Origin: Maribacter sp.
GTDB taxonomy: Bacteria > Bacteroidota > Bacteroidia > Flavobacteriales > Flavobacteriaceae
Length of the DNA stretch: 64,000 nucleotides
Assembly (NCBI GenBank): GCA_011050675.1
Contig: DRFI01000020.1
Location: 660,093-724,092, forward strand
Direction: 5' to 3'
Part shown: positions 36,054 to 43,426 of the stretch, piece after piece
Layout of the letters: each line of letters begins with the position of its first letter
Numbering within the stretch: the first letter of the stretch is position 1
Notes under the pieces: model-generated
What the model was told of the DNA's origin: nothing
The model's database searches: none
Seen by the model: the letters and a program-made list of their open reading frames with translations, nothing else
Position numbers and translations under genes: made by a program

Positions 36054-37625
36054 TTAATTTACTATATACTCAAAAAGTTGATATTTATCGCTGTCCTCGG
36101 AAGTGAATCTGAACAGGTTGATACTAGCTATTGCTTTTCTTTTTGAATTCCATTCATTGTATATAGATACCTTTAAGTATAAATTTTTAATATTTTTTAC
36201 AGTTGGTAAAAAATTAAATTGCCATTTCCCCCTAATAGTCCTATCTAAAAAAAATTCTTCTATTCCATTTTTTGTGCCATAAAACTCACCATACTCGACT
36301 AAATACGAATTACCTTCAGGATCTACTACCTCCAGTCCAATATCTTGATTAGCATCGGACCATTCCAATACTATTCTTGTCATCAAATTATCAACGGTTG
36401 AAAAATCCGACTGAGGTTGGAAGCTTTCAATAACCTTTCCTCTTAGCTTTTCAGTTACATAGAGTTTTTCCATTTCATTAAATACTATATTGCGAATTTT
36501 TGTCTGATCTAAACTATCACTGTTTTTAAATGCGATCATATAATCAGACCAAGCCTTCAAAGGCTTATTGCTTAAGTGCCAACAATGGGCTACATTACGG
36601 TGAGATATAATATCTTCGCTATCCAAGGACAAAATTTCTCTATATACTTGAGCAGCTATGGTTTGATTTCCTTTAGATTGATTATAATAAGCTAGCCCTC
36701 TTAGTATATTCAAATCACCTGAAATATCTTTTACTAAATTACTCATAGATGAATCTCCGAATGTTTCAAATAAAAAGGGTTTCCTTTTTAACGATTTATA
36801 TGGTACCGAGCTAGGTTTTTCAATTTTACCAGCCCTTATTTCATTATTATTTCCTATTTTAGAGTTGATCGTTTTTACTATTATCACTCCTCCGGCACCT
36901 CTACTACCATACCTTGTAGTACCAGCTAAACTCTTAATAACATACACATTTTCAATAGTATTTAAATCGACGTATGGGGGATATCCATCATAAGTTATTC
37001 CATCGATTTCCCATAAAGCTGTATTGTCCTGAGTCATCGAATTTTTAGAACGAAGAACTATTCCTTCTGTTGTTATTTTATAGTTTGTAACTTTGCCGTT
37101 AAGTGCAAATGCTATTGACGGTATATTGGGAGATTCTGGAGCTGCAAGATTAAGATCTTTTCCAGAAACTTCATTAATGGAATAACCAGCAGCTTTAGTG
37201 TTCAAATTTCCGAAAATACTGCTAACCTCTTTAGACTTTGTACCTGGACCATCTGATGTATTCTTTGCGTCAGTTACTATAACTTCATCCAGTTTTTCGT
37301 ACTTATCAAAAAGTTCAATAGGTGGTAAAAAAATTTTTGAAATACGTTTTTCCAAAGTTTGAAGTCCTAAATGTGAAAAAACCAAAGTATCTCCTAAAGT
37401 AGCATTTATTTTAAATTCCCCATTGGATTTAGTTTTTGTTCCTACCAAGGTATTTTTTACTAAAATATTGACCCCTGATAAGGGTTCATTGTTGTGTAAT
37501 ACAACTCCTCTAATTTCTTGACCAGTTAAATAATGAGAGAGAGCAAAAAATAAAAAAGATAAGAGCAAATGGTTTGGACTAATGTAAAATCTCTTAATCA
37601 GGAAAAATTTAATATAACAAATCAT
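36054..37625 (-). CDS. CarboxypepD_reg plus TonB-plug protein without a beta-barrel
   Basis: This 523-residue secreted protein has a signal peptide (hydrophobic residues about 18-35, then TGQEIRG). Next comes a carboxypeptidase-regulatory-like domain (GVVLHNNEPLSGVNILVKNT), a TonB-plug-like domain (ENVYVIKSLAGTTRYGSRGAGGVIIV), then a helical repeat stretch (AYYNQSKGNQTIAAQVYREI) and a C-terminal beta domain (RIVLEWSDANQDIGLEVVDP) recalling the YfaP/DUF2135 fold. It is far too short for a TonB receptor barrel. Similar architectures occur in large Bacteroidota proteins with vWA domains. It is divergent from the RiPP precursor, only 66 bp away, and may serve its export or sensing; that link is an inference. 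Confidence 0.72.
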   Translation of the reverse strand: MICYIKFFLIKRFYISPNHLLLSFLFFALSHYLTGQEIRGVVLHNNEPLSGVNILVKNTLVGTKTKSNGEFKINATLGDTLVFSHLGLQTLEKRISKIFLPPIELFDKYEKLDEVIVTDAKNTSDGPGTKSKEVSSIFGNLNTKAAGYSINEVSGKDLNLAAPESPNIPSIAFALNGKVTNYKITTEGIVLRSKNSMTQDNTALWEIDGITYDGYPPYVDLNTIENVYVIKSLAGTTRYGSRGAGGVIIVKTINSKIGNNNEIRAGKIEKPSSVPYKSLKRKPFLFETFGDSSMSNLVKDISGDLNILRGLAYYNQSKGNQTIAAQVYREILSLDSEDIISHRNVAHCWHLSNKPLKAWSDYMIAFKNSDSLDQTKIRNIVFNEMEKLYVTEKLRGKVIESFQPQSDFSTVDNLMTRIVLEWSDANQDIGLEVVDPEGNSYLVEYGEFYGTKNGIEEFFLDRTIRGKWQFNFLPTVKNIKNLYLKVSIYNEWNSKRKAIASINLFRFTSEDSDKYQLFEYIVN

Positions 37626-37691
37626 AATTTATTTGAAAATAAATACTTTAACTGTTAAATTCCTTAATAATTAAAAATAAATCTTAAAATT

Positions 37692-37856
37692 ATGAAAAAT
37701 TCGAAAAAACTTCCTCTATCCTTGAAAAAAATTACCATTTCAAAATTCGCTGCAAACAATATAGTTGGAGGTAGCGCATCTAATTGCTGTACAACAGTTG
37801 CTTCAGCTTGTGTTTCAGAAAGTATTAGACTGCATTTAAAACAATCCAAACATTAA
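37692..37856 (+). CDS. Lanthipeptide-like RiPP precursor with GG leader
   Basis: A 54-codon frame encodes a Lys-rich leader (MKNSKKLPLSLKKITISKFA) with the LKKITISK signature of Bacteroidota class I lanthipeptide or GG-type natural product precursors (TIGR04149-like). It ends in a double-glycine at residues 26-27 (NNIVGG). The 27-residue core that follows holds three cysteines (C32, C33, C40) and seven Ser/Thr (S28, S30, T34, T35, S38, S42, S44), which suits thioether ring formation. No LanB, LanC, protease or transporter is in the window, so modification would use enzymes from elsewhere. The gene is divergent from the TonB-plug protein and lies in the cargo part of the mobile element. Confidence 0.75.
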   Translation: MKNSKKLPLSLKKITISKFAANNIVGGSASNCCTTVASACVSESIRLHLKQSKH

Positions 37857-38180
37857 AATCCGCCTTTTTAAAGTTCCTGTTTTCTAATTCCTTCAGTTTT
37901 AATTGTTGATAACCCTGTTTTCATCTATAATATCACCTATTGCCCAATATTAAGATTAGTTCCATTTGGCATCAAATGAAACCAAATAAAATAAATGGTC
38001 CTTTAACACTATTTAGTTTAATGTTATTTGGTTTAATTTATTGTATATCAGCTATTTGTGGATAACTATTTGTATAAATCCATTTCTTCATTTGCCTATT
38101 TTCATACATTTATCAAGTAACAATATTGAAAGAAAACAAAAGCGCTTTTGTTCATTCTGTAACCCTAAAAAAGGAAAACA
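37857..38180. other. Intergenic region with an 11-bp inverted repeat
   Basis: AAACCAAATAA (37979-37989) and TTATTTGGTTT (38024-38034) are exact reverse complements, 34 nt apart. They could be an operator for the HTH protein at 38181. A 29-codon hydrophobic frame from 37976 overlaps them but has no other support. Confidence 0.4.
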
Positions 38181-38426
38181 ATGGACAATTATTTGATTCT
38201 CGAACGGCTCGATCGTTTGGAAAAACTTCTTACAGCGAATAAAAAGGTACTGACCTTTGAGGAAACCTGTGATTATACGGGAATTTCTCGAAGCTATCTT
38301 TACAAGCTTACTGCGGCTGGCAATATACCTCACTCCAAACCCAATGGGAAACTGATATTTTTCGAACGAAAGAAAATCGTCAGGTGGTTGCTCCAGAACG
38401 AAAGGGACTACGTTCAGGAAATCTAA
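38181..38426 (+). CDS. Excisionase-like helix-turn-helix protein
   Basis: This 81-residue protein has a MerR/excisionase-type winged helix: LTFEETCDYTGISRSYLYKL, then a turn and IPHSKPNGKLIFFERKKIVR. Short proteins of this kind in Bacteroidota mobile elements (HTH_17, helix-turn-helix domain protein) control excision or replication genes. It opens the plus-strand replication/mobilization set of the element, with 58 bp to the primase-helicase start. Confidence 0.88.
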   Translation: MDNYLILERLDRLEKLLTANKKVLTFEETCDYTGISRSYLYKLTAAGNIPHSKPNGKLIFFERKKIVRWLLQNERDYVQEI

Positions 38427-38447
38427 TATTCTATCCAATCATCATAT

Positions 38448-38469
38448 CGCCAAGGGAATGTCCTTGGCG
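38448..38469 (+). promoter_or_regulatory. 8-bp hairpin before the primase-helicase gene
   Basis: CGCCAAGG (38448-38455) pairs perfectly with CCTTGGCG (38462-38469) around GAATGT. The loop contains an in-frame ATG (38458) upstream of the preferred start at 38485. The hairpin might regulate initiation or transcription. Confidence 0.5.
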
Positions 38470-38484
38470 GTCAAAACAATTCTT

Positions 38485-39690
38485 ATGAAAACCATACCGT
38501 ACTTACGGGTAGGAACCTCGTACTATAAACTGGTACAGGCACCGACCATCGCAGGGCATTTCAATGAAATACTGGTGCATTGGAACATCGAGACCATCCG
38601 CCAAGACCATGGTAAGGATTACCTGAGCAAGGTTCCAAAGTACGATGGGTTTACCTGCATACCCAGCCATATTGATTTCAAACAGGAATATAAAGGGTTC
38701 TATAACACCTATTCCCCTTTGCCGACAATCCCAAAAGAAGGAGAATGTACGACCTCGTTGGATTTTGTGAAACATATTTTCGGCAAACATTATGAACTGG
38801 GGCTGGACTACCTGCAATTGCTCTACACCAAACCGGTACAGGTACTGCCTATTCTGTGTTTGGTCTCCAAAGAACGTTCCACGGGCAAAAGCACCTTCCT
38901 GAAATGGATGAAGGCCCTGTTCGACAACAATATGACCTATTTGACCAACGATAGTTTCAGCAGCCAGTTCAATGCGGACTGGGCAAATAAATTGCTCATC
39001 TGTATCGACGAGGTACTGTTCAATAAAGAAGAGCTGACAGAGCGTATCAAATACCTGAGTACGACCAACATCAATAAATTGGAGGCCAAGGGAAAGGACA
39101 AACGGGAGGTGGAGTTCTTCGGTAAGTTCATACTGTGCAGTAACAACGAGGACAACTTTATCAAGATAGATGGAAACGAGACTCGTTTCTGGGTACTGAA
39201 GATACCTGTACTTAATAAAGAGGAAACAAATTTTCTCCATCAATTGATATCGGAGATACCGGCTTTCCTGTTCTATCTACAACAACGAAAGCTATACACG
39301 GAGCATACTACCAGAATGTGGTTTACCCCAAAACAGATTAGAACCCCTGCCTTGGCAAGGCTGGTACAGAACAATAGGAATAGGGTCGAAAAGGAGCTGG
39401 CAAGTATCCTGTTCAGCGTGATGGAAAAGTTTGAACTGGACAGTATAAATCTATGTCCCATCGATGCCCTGCATTTGCTTAATAAGACCAGGGTGAAAAC
39501 AGATTTGACACAGCTGCGGAAACTGCTGAAGAACGACTGGAAACTGACCAATCAGGACAACTCGAACAAATACCAAAAAATCGTCATTTGGAGCGATGGC
39601 GATATCCATTTGGCCGATGCAAAAGGACGCTACTTTACGGTCGAAAAAGACTTTTTGACCAAAAATTTCGATGATACGATGACGGAATAG
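38485..39690 (+). CDS. Primase-helicase family protein (SF3-like ATPase)
   Basis: This 401-residue protein resembles the DUF5906/primase-helicase proteins of mobilizable elements. A Walker A motif lies in SKERSTGKSTFLKW and a Walker B-like motif in KLLICIDEVLF. Further conserved stretches are KAKGKDKREVEFFGKFILCS-like residues around position 210 and DGNETRFWVLKIP. It probably unwinds DNA during element replication. I chose the ATG at 38485; a longer form from 38458 would start in the loop of a hairpin. Codon use is richer in G+C than in the flanking cargo. The neighbouring toprim gene and the iteron-like repeats fit a replication module. Confidence 0.8.
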   Translation: MKTIPYLRVGTSYYKLVQAPTIAGHFNEILVHWNIETIRQDHGKDYLSKVPKYDGFTCIPSHIDFKQEYKGFYNTYSPLPTIPKEGECTTSLDFVKHIFGKHYELGLDYLQLLYTKPVQVLPILCLVSKERSTGKSTFLKWMKALFDNNMTYLTNDSFSSQFNADWANKLLICIDEVLFNKEELTERIKYLSTTNINKLEAKGKDKREVEFFGKFILCSNNEDNFIKIDGNETRFWVLKIPVLNKEETNFLHQLISEIPAFLFYLQQRKLYTEHTTRMWFTPKQIRTPALARLVQNNRNRVEKELASILFSVMEKFELDSINLCPIDALHLLNKTRVKTDLTQLRKLLKNDWKLTNQDNSNKYQKIVIWSDGDIHLADAKGRYFTVEKDFLTKNFDDTMTE

Positions 39691-39719
39691 TCCGAGGCCA
39701 ATGTCTATAAAGGCTAAAG

Positions 39720-39864
39720 CTGTCATCAAACTGTCATCATTCTGTCATCAAAAAAAATAATGATGACAGAAAACGTCGTATAAAAGCAGAGAATGATGAC
39801 ACGATGATGAAACGATGACACGTTAAATCCAATACCATAGGGGCTTTAAAGGGTGCTGTCATCA
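39720..39864. repeat. Seven CTGTCATCA-type iteron-like repeats
   Basis: CTGTCATCA occurs at 39720-39728, 39731-39739, 39742-39750 and 39856-39864. The reverse form TGATGACAG is at 39761-39769, with close variants TGATGACAC at 39794-39802 and CGATGACAC at 39813-39821. All fall in the 208-bp gap between the two replication genes. The first three are spaced 11 bp apart, about one helical turn. They fit a replication origin or an operator array. Confidence 0.6.
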
Positions 39865-39898
39865 TATCATCAAAAAAACAAGTAAAACGAATTGGCTT

Positions 39899-40855
39899 AT
39901 GAAAAAAGAAAGAACAAACGGATTATCGTGTGAAAGAGCCCGAGCTTTTCCCATCGAAAAAGCGCTGGCAAAACTAGGGCACTTTCCGACCAGAACGAAC
40001 GAGAAAGAAGCTTGGTTCCTGAGCCCTATCCGCCCGGAAACCCAAGCCTCTTTCAAGGTGTCCAAGAAGCTCAATAGATGGTACGACCATGGAGAAGGAA
40101 AAGGAGGGAATGTTATCGGCCTTATCTGTTTGATTACAAAAGGTACGGTCAAGGAAGCATTAGAAATAATAGGACAGGATGAACTTTCTTTTTCTTTTCA
40201 AAAGCAACCATTTTTGGAAAAGCAGCGAGAGCATACAATCACAATCATGTACGCCAAACCTATTCAGCATCTGGGATTGATGAAGTATTTGCATGAACGT
40301 AACATTTCAATGGCAACAGCATCAAAGTATTGCTCGGAAGTCCATTATATGTTCAGGGGAAGGAAATACTTCGCCACTGGTCTTAAAAACGATTCCGGTG
40401 GCTGGGAACTACGGAACAAATATTATAAAAATTCAAGTTCGCCCAAGGATATCACCCACATCAAAAACGGATACGATAAACTCATTATTACCGAAGGCAT
40501 GTTCGACCTGTTATCGATTTTAGAGTACCATAAAAACTTGGAATCGGATTATGATTTTCTGGTATTGAACTCAACGGCATTCGTTCAAAAGGTGATGCGA
40601 ACATTAGAGGGTTATTCTAGCATCGAACTCTATTTGGACAACGATAGCAATGGAAAACGAACAACCGAAAAATTGATGGCGCACTCTAAAAGCTGTAAGG
40701 ACAAATCGAAACATTATTCAGGATTCAAGGATATGAACGAATGGCTGAGAGGTAGTTCTATTAATGGAGTTGGGCAGAAGGCGCAAGATGTGTTTTTGTT
40801 GCCACAAAAACAAACTTGCTTTACTCCCGGCGGTCGCAAAGAAAAAAACAAATGA
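39899..40855 (+). CDS. Toprim-domain primase of the mobile element
   Basis: This 318-residue protein matches the CHC2/toprim primase type found beside MobC and relaxase genes in Bacteroidota. The N-terminal half has the DnaG-like fold FKVSKKLNRWYDHGEGKGGN, but the zinc-ligand CHC2 cysteines are missing. The toprim half has IITEGMFDLLSI (acidic Glu) and SIELYLDNDSNGKRT (DxD). It would prime replication of the transferred strand. Its TGA stop overlaps the MobC start in an ATGA, so translation is coupled. Confidence 0.87.
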   Translation: MKKERTNGLSCERARAFPIEKALAKLGHFPTRTNEKEAWFLSPIRPETQASFKVSKKLNRWYDHGEGKGGNVIGLICLITKGTVKEALEIIGQDELSFSFQKQPFLEKQREHTITIMYAKPIQHLGLMKYLHERNISMATASKYCSEVHYMFRGRKYFATGLKNDSGGWELRNKYYKNSSSPKDITHIKNGYDKLIITEGMFDLLSILEYHKNLESDYDFLVLNSTAFVQKVMRTLEGYSSIELYLDNDSNGKRTTEKLMAHSKSCKDKSKHYSGFKDMNEWLRGSSINGVGQKAQDVFLLPQKQTCFTPGGRKEKNK

Positions 40856-41157
40856 AAAAGACCTACATCAAATTCAGGTGTTCCATTTACGAGAAAAAGC
40901 TACTCAAGAAAAGAGCGGAGCGGGCCGGTATTTCCCTTTCGGAGTACTGCCGTAGTTCCGCCTTCGGAAATTCTGTAATCGAACGTTTAACGGAAGAGCA
41001 GTTAACGCATTATAAAATACTGGTAAAGTACAAAGGGAATTTTACCCGTATCGGGAATATGTTCAAGAGACATAACCCGAAACTGGCCAGCGAGGTCGAG
41101 AATTTGGCGGAGGAAATCCGAACTCATCTCTATAATTTCAAGAGCATAAAAAAATGA
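40852..41157 (+). CDS. mobC: MobC-type mobilization accessory protein
   Basis: This 101-residue basic protein is a ribbon-helix-helix-like relaxosome component: IKFRCSIYEKKLLKKRAERA, GISLSEYCRSSAF and NFTRIGNMFKRHNP are typical of MobC/BmgB-like proteins that bind oriT with the relaxase. The ATG at 40852 overlaps the toprim stop (ATGA), and the relaxase start overlaps its own stop in another ATGA. I rejected an upstream start at 40816, because it would lie inside the previous gene and adds unlike residues. Confidence 0.88.
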   Translation: MKKTYIKFRCSIYEKKLLKKRAERAGISLSEYCRSSAFGNSVIERLTEEQLTHYKILVKYKGNFTRIGNMFKRHNPKLASEVENLAEEIRTHLYNFKSIKK

Positions 41158-42023
41158 TAGGCAAGGGAAAGGCAGTCGGGAACACCAGAGCCAACATCGA
41201 TTACGGTCTGGACAAGGAGAAGGATGCCGAAATTGTCTTTAGCCAACATCTTGCGGGAGATAATGCCCAACAGATAACAGAGGAGTTCAGGCTGATACAG
41301 GAACAGAATACAAGATGCCAAAAGAACAGCCTGAGCTTTATTCTAAGCCCTACCCGAGAAGACGGTAAAAACCTTACCAAAGAACGGTTAGGGGAACTGA
41401 CCCAAAAGTTTGTAAAAGAAATGGGATTGAAGGAAAATCAGGCAGTGGCCTTCGTTCATCGCGATAAGGCACATACCCATGTCCATCTTTACGTGAACCG
41501 AATCGGTTTCGACGGCAAGGCCTACAATGACAGTTTTATAGGTAAACGGAGCCAATTGGCCGCCGAGAACGTAGCCTATGATATGGGGCTTACTACCGTC
41601 AAGGAAGTGCAACTAGAAAAGGAGATGGATACGATAAGAATACGTCTTGAAATCAAGCATATTCATCAGAAAATTATGGTGAACGAAAGGCCAAAAACCT
41701 TGGATGTTTATATCAAGACGATGAAGGCACAGAAGGTGGAAGTCATACCATGTATCAACAAGGCGAACAAGTTACAAGGGTTTCGATTCGAATACAAAGG
41801 ACAGAATTTCAAGGCGAGCGAAGTACACCGTTCCATGTCCGGAGGAAGGATTATGGCGCAGCTTTCACAAAATAGGGGCATTGCAAAACCATTGGAGGTA
41901 GGAAAGTCAGCTCAGCTGTTGGGGAAGACTTTGGAACTGAGTACCAATCTGGCTACCAGTATCGCCAAGAACATCATCAAAAAAACAATCAGAAAAGCCA
42001 TCGAAACGGGAATCGGGTTCTAA
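41154..42023 (+). CDS. Relaxase / mobilization nuclease
   Basis: This 289-residue protein belongs to the relaxase/mobilization nuclease (PF03432) type. The three-histidine metal site is in KAHTHVHLYVNRI, preceded by the conserved region NSLSFILSPTREDGKNLT. The catalytic Tyr is probably Y17 in ANIDYGLDK. It nicks oriT and pilots the strand into the recipient through a conjugation machine supplied by another element. It is short for the family, with a C-terminal tail ending TIRKAIETGIGF. It overlaps mobC by 4 bp, and the candidate oriT lies about 490 bp downstream. Confidence 0.9.
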   Translation: MIGKGKAVGNTRANIDYGLDKEKDAEIVFSQHLAGDNAQQITEEFRLIQEQNTRCQKNSLSFILSPTREDGKNLTKERLGELTQKFVKEMGLKENQAVAFVHRDKAHTHVHLYVNRIGFDGKAYNDSFIGKRSQLAAENVAYDMGLTTVKEVQLEKEMDTIRIRLEIKHIHQKIMVNERPKTLDVYIKTMKAQKVEVIPCINKANKLQGFRFEYKGQNFKASEVHRSMSGGRIMAQLSQNRGIAKPLEVGKSAQLLGKTLELSTNLATSIAKNIIKKTIRKAIETGIGF

Positions 42024-42034
42024 AATAAAAAGCT

Positions 42035-42508
42035 ATGGGATATAAAAAACTGGACGAGGTAATGGAACTGCTCACCGACGAACTGGACGGTTTCAATACA
42101 TCAATAAACAGATTGGAACGGTTAGCTCAAAATGTCGAAAACATCAAAATACAACCCGATACTTCTGAAATCGAGAGAATGCTCCTTGAGCACTTAGAAT
42201 TAGAGAAACAGAATAATTTGAAACTCGAAGAATCTGTTTATCATATAAAGAAACGGATTGCAAAAGCAAGACTGGTTCCAAAAGTTCAGCTATGGCTGCA
42301 TTATTCGATTTGGTTGGTTACATTTATCATCATCGGCTATCTAGCTTTTAAGGTATCTCAAACACCTGATATTCGGGAACGGGCATTCGCTGAAGGTGAG
42401 CGGCAAGCAGTCTTAAATCTCAAAGCATATTTTGAAAACAATCCCGAGCAGTTTCAAGCCTATAAAAAATGGATTAAAGAAAAAGATAGTGTTCCAAATC
42501 AAAAGTAG
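42035..42508 (+). CDS. Coiled-coil membrane protein of the mobilization module
   Basis: This 157-residue protein has an N-terminal helical segment (KLDEVMELLTDELDGFNTSI), a coiled-coil stretch to about residue 85, one membrane helix at about 88-108 (LHYSIWLVTFIIIGYLAFKV) and a charged C-terminal tail. Proteins of this form follow relaxase genes in Bacteroidota mobilizable elements; I think the family is DUF6730, but this is from memory. It may tether the relaxosome to the membrane. It starts 11 bp after the relaxase stop. Confidence 0.7.
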   Translation: MGYKKLDEVMELLTDELDGFNTSINRLERLAQNVENIKIQPDTSEIERMLLEHLELEKQNNLKLEESVYHIKKRIAKARLVPKVQLWLHYSIWLVTFIIIGYLAFKVSQTPDIRERAFAEGERQAVLNLKAYFENNPEQFQAYKKWIKEKDSVPNQK

Positions 42509-42509
42509 T

Positions 42510-42581
42510 GTGCGCCCTATTTCGATTTTACTTTACGCTTATCTACCAGAACACTATAAAATCGAAACAGGATCCGTGCGC
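42510..42581. other. Candidate oriT
   Basis: TTTCGATTTTA (42520-42530) and TAAAATCGAAA (42557-42567) are perfect 11-bp inverted arms. GTGCGC occurs at 42510-42515, where it continues into GTGCGCCCT, and again at 42576-42581 after the right arm. MOBQ/R1162-type nick regions contain an inverted repeat followed by TAAGTGCGCCCT. The minus strand also holds GGATCCTGT, close to the MOBP nick consensus YATCCTGY. Which strand is nicked cannot be told. The site lies just after the mobilization genes. Confidence 0.5.
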
Positions 42582-42680
42582 AGGTAAGTTATGGTAAGAT
42601 TTGGGGACAATTAGCTACAAAATGATATCATTTAATATCAAATGAAGTTAAATTAATGTTTGAAAATAAAAATTAAATTA

Positions 42681-42702
42681 TATGTGCAAATTATGTGCAA
42701 AC
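42681..42702 (+). repeat. Candidate integrase arm site, right copy
   Basis: It is an exact copy of 34033-34054, made of two TATGTGCAAA units. It lies 44 bp from attR. Confidence 0.6.
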
Positions 42703-42736
42703 AAAAAAAGCTTCCAAGAAATAAATCTTGAAAGCC
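42703..42736 (-). terminator. Element-borne terminator that replaces the tRNA's own
   Basis: On the minus strand GGCTTTCAAGA pairs with TCTTGGAAGCT (two G·U pairs) around 6 nt, followed by seven T residues. It lies 14 bp downstream of the rebuilt tRNA 3' end, inside the element. Confidence 0.7.
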
Positions 42737-42746
42737 TTGATTTTAC

Positions 42747-42792
42747 TAGTGGTCCCACCTGGACTCGAACCAGGGACCACCTGATTATGAGT
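42747..42792 (-). repeat. attR: 46-bp repeat within the intact tRNA gene
   Basis: It is identical to 33883-33928 and forms the 3' half of the rebuilt tRNA gene plus 3 bp beyond it. Confidence 0.92.
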
Positions 42793-42823
42793 CAGGTGCT
42801 CTAACCAGCTGAGCTATAGGACC
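42750..42823 (-). tRNA. tRNA with CAU anticodon (elongator Met or Ile2)
   Basis: The 74-nt sequence folds into a full cloverleaf. The 7-bp acceptor stem pairs GGTCCTA with TGGGACC, the D arm is AGCTCAGCTGGTTAGAGCA-like, the anticodon loop is CTCATAA and the T arm contains GGTTCGAGTCC. CCA is not encoded. The anticodon CAU can be elongator Met or, with lysidine, Ile. The 3' half comes from the mobile element and the 5' half from the chromosome. Confidence 0.93.
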
Positions 42824-42967
42824 GGTTACAATTCTATATGTTGCTCTGTAAACTCTTTTTTCGATTAAAATCGATAAAGACTGGTGCTCAAACCAGCAAT
42901 TACAGAACTCGCGAATTGCGGATGCAATATTACTACTTATTTTTAACTGACACAAACAAAATAATGC

Positions 42968-43372
42968 TTACTCCCTAATTTCTTGACACAGCTCAACCAA
43001 TACCCCATTTGCAGTTTTTGGGTGAACGAAAGCAACTAACTTATTATCAGCTCCTTTTTTGGGTTTTTCATTCAGCAATGTAAATCCTTCCGACTTTAAT
43101 CTAGCCATTTCTGCCACGATATCTCCTACTTCAAATGCAACATGATGAATGCCTTCGCCTTTTTTCTCTAAAAACTTGGCTATTGGCCCGCTTGGGTCCG
43201 TAGATGCCAGTAGTTCTATTTTATTAGGTCCGTTTTTAAAGAAAGAAGTATTCACCCCTTCAGAAGCTACTTCTTCCTGTTTATAAGGTGCTACACCCAA
43301 TAATTTCTCGAAAAGTGCATTGGAATCTTCCATGTTTTTCACCGCTATACCTAAATGTTCTATCTTTTTCAT
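42968..43372 (-). CDS. mce: Methylmalonyl-CoA epimerase
   Basis: This 134-residue enzyme of the vicinal oxygen chelate (glyoxalase) fold interconverts (2S)- and (2R)-methylmalonyl-CoA on the propionate/succinyl-CoA route. Motifs include KIEHLGIAVKNMEDSNALFE (metal His), KIELLASTDPSGPIAKFL, GIHHVAFEVGD and NGVLVELCQ (metal Glu), and the length is normal for the family. I chose the ATG at 43372; an upstream start at 43480 would add 36 unlike residues and run into the divergent rbfA gene. Confidence 0.92.
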   Translation of the reverse strand: MKKIEHLGIAVKNMEDSNALFEKLLGVAPYKQEEVASEGVNTSFFKNGPNKIELLASTDPSGPIAKFLEKKGEGIHHVAFEVGDIVAEMARLKSEGFTLLNEKPKKGADNKLVAFVHPKTANGVLVELCQEIRE

Positions 43373-43426
43373 GTCTAAATTTGCTTCAGAGTGCATCACA
43401 TAGGGGTTAAGATACATTTTAATATG

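Larger units (their letters stand above)
33883..42792. mobile_element. 8.9-kb integrative mobilizable element in a tRNA(CAU) gene
   Basis: A 46-bp perfect direct repeat (33883-33928 and 42747-42792) marks attL and attR. The right copy is part of an intact tRNA gene, while the left copy holds only its 3' half. Just inside attL is a tyrosine integrase. The rest carries an excisionase-like HTH protein, primase-helicase, toprim primase, MobC, relaxase and a membrane protein, plus a cargo of a TonB-plug protein and a lanthipeptide-like precursor. No type IV secretion genes are present, so it depends on another element for transfer. The mobilization module (about 38450-42030) is visibly more GC-rich than the cargo and the chromosome, so the element is a mosaic. 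Confidence 0.9.

Noticed and set aside
37976..38065. 29-codon hydrophobic frame
   Set aside because: It overlaps the inverted repeat and has no support beyond being open.
38503..39243. 246-codon open frame on the minus strand
   Set aside because: Antisense to the primase-helicase gene; the GC-rich module gives long chance frames.
39720..39864. CRISPR array
   Set aside because: Units are only 9 bp, occur in both orientations and lack regular spacers.
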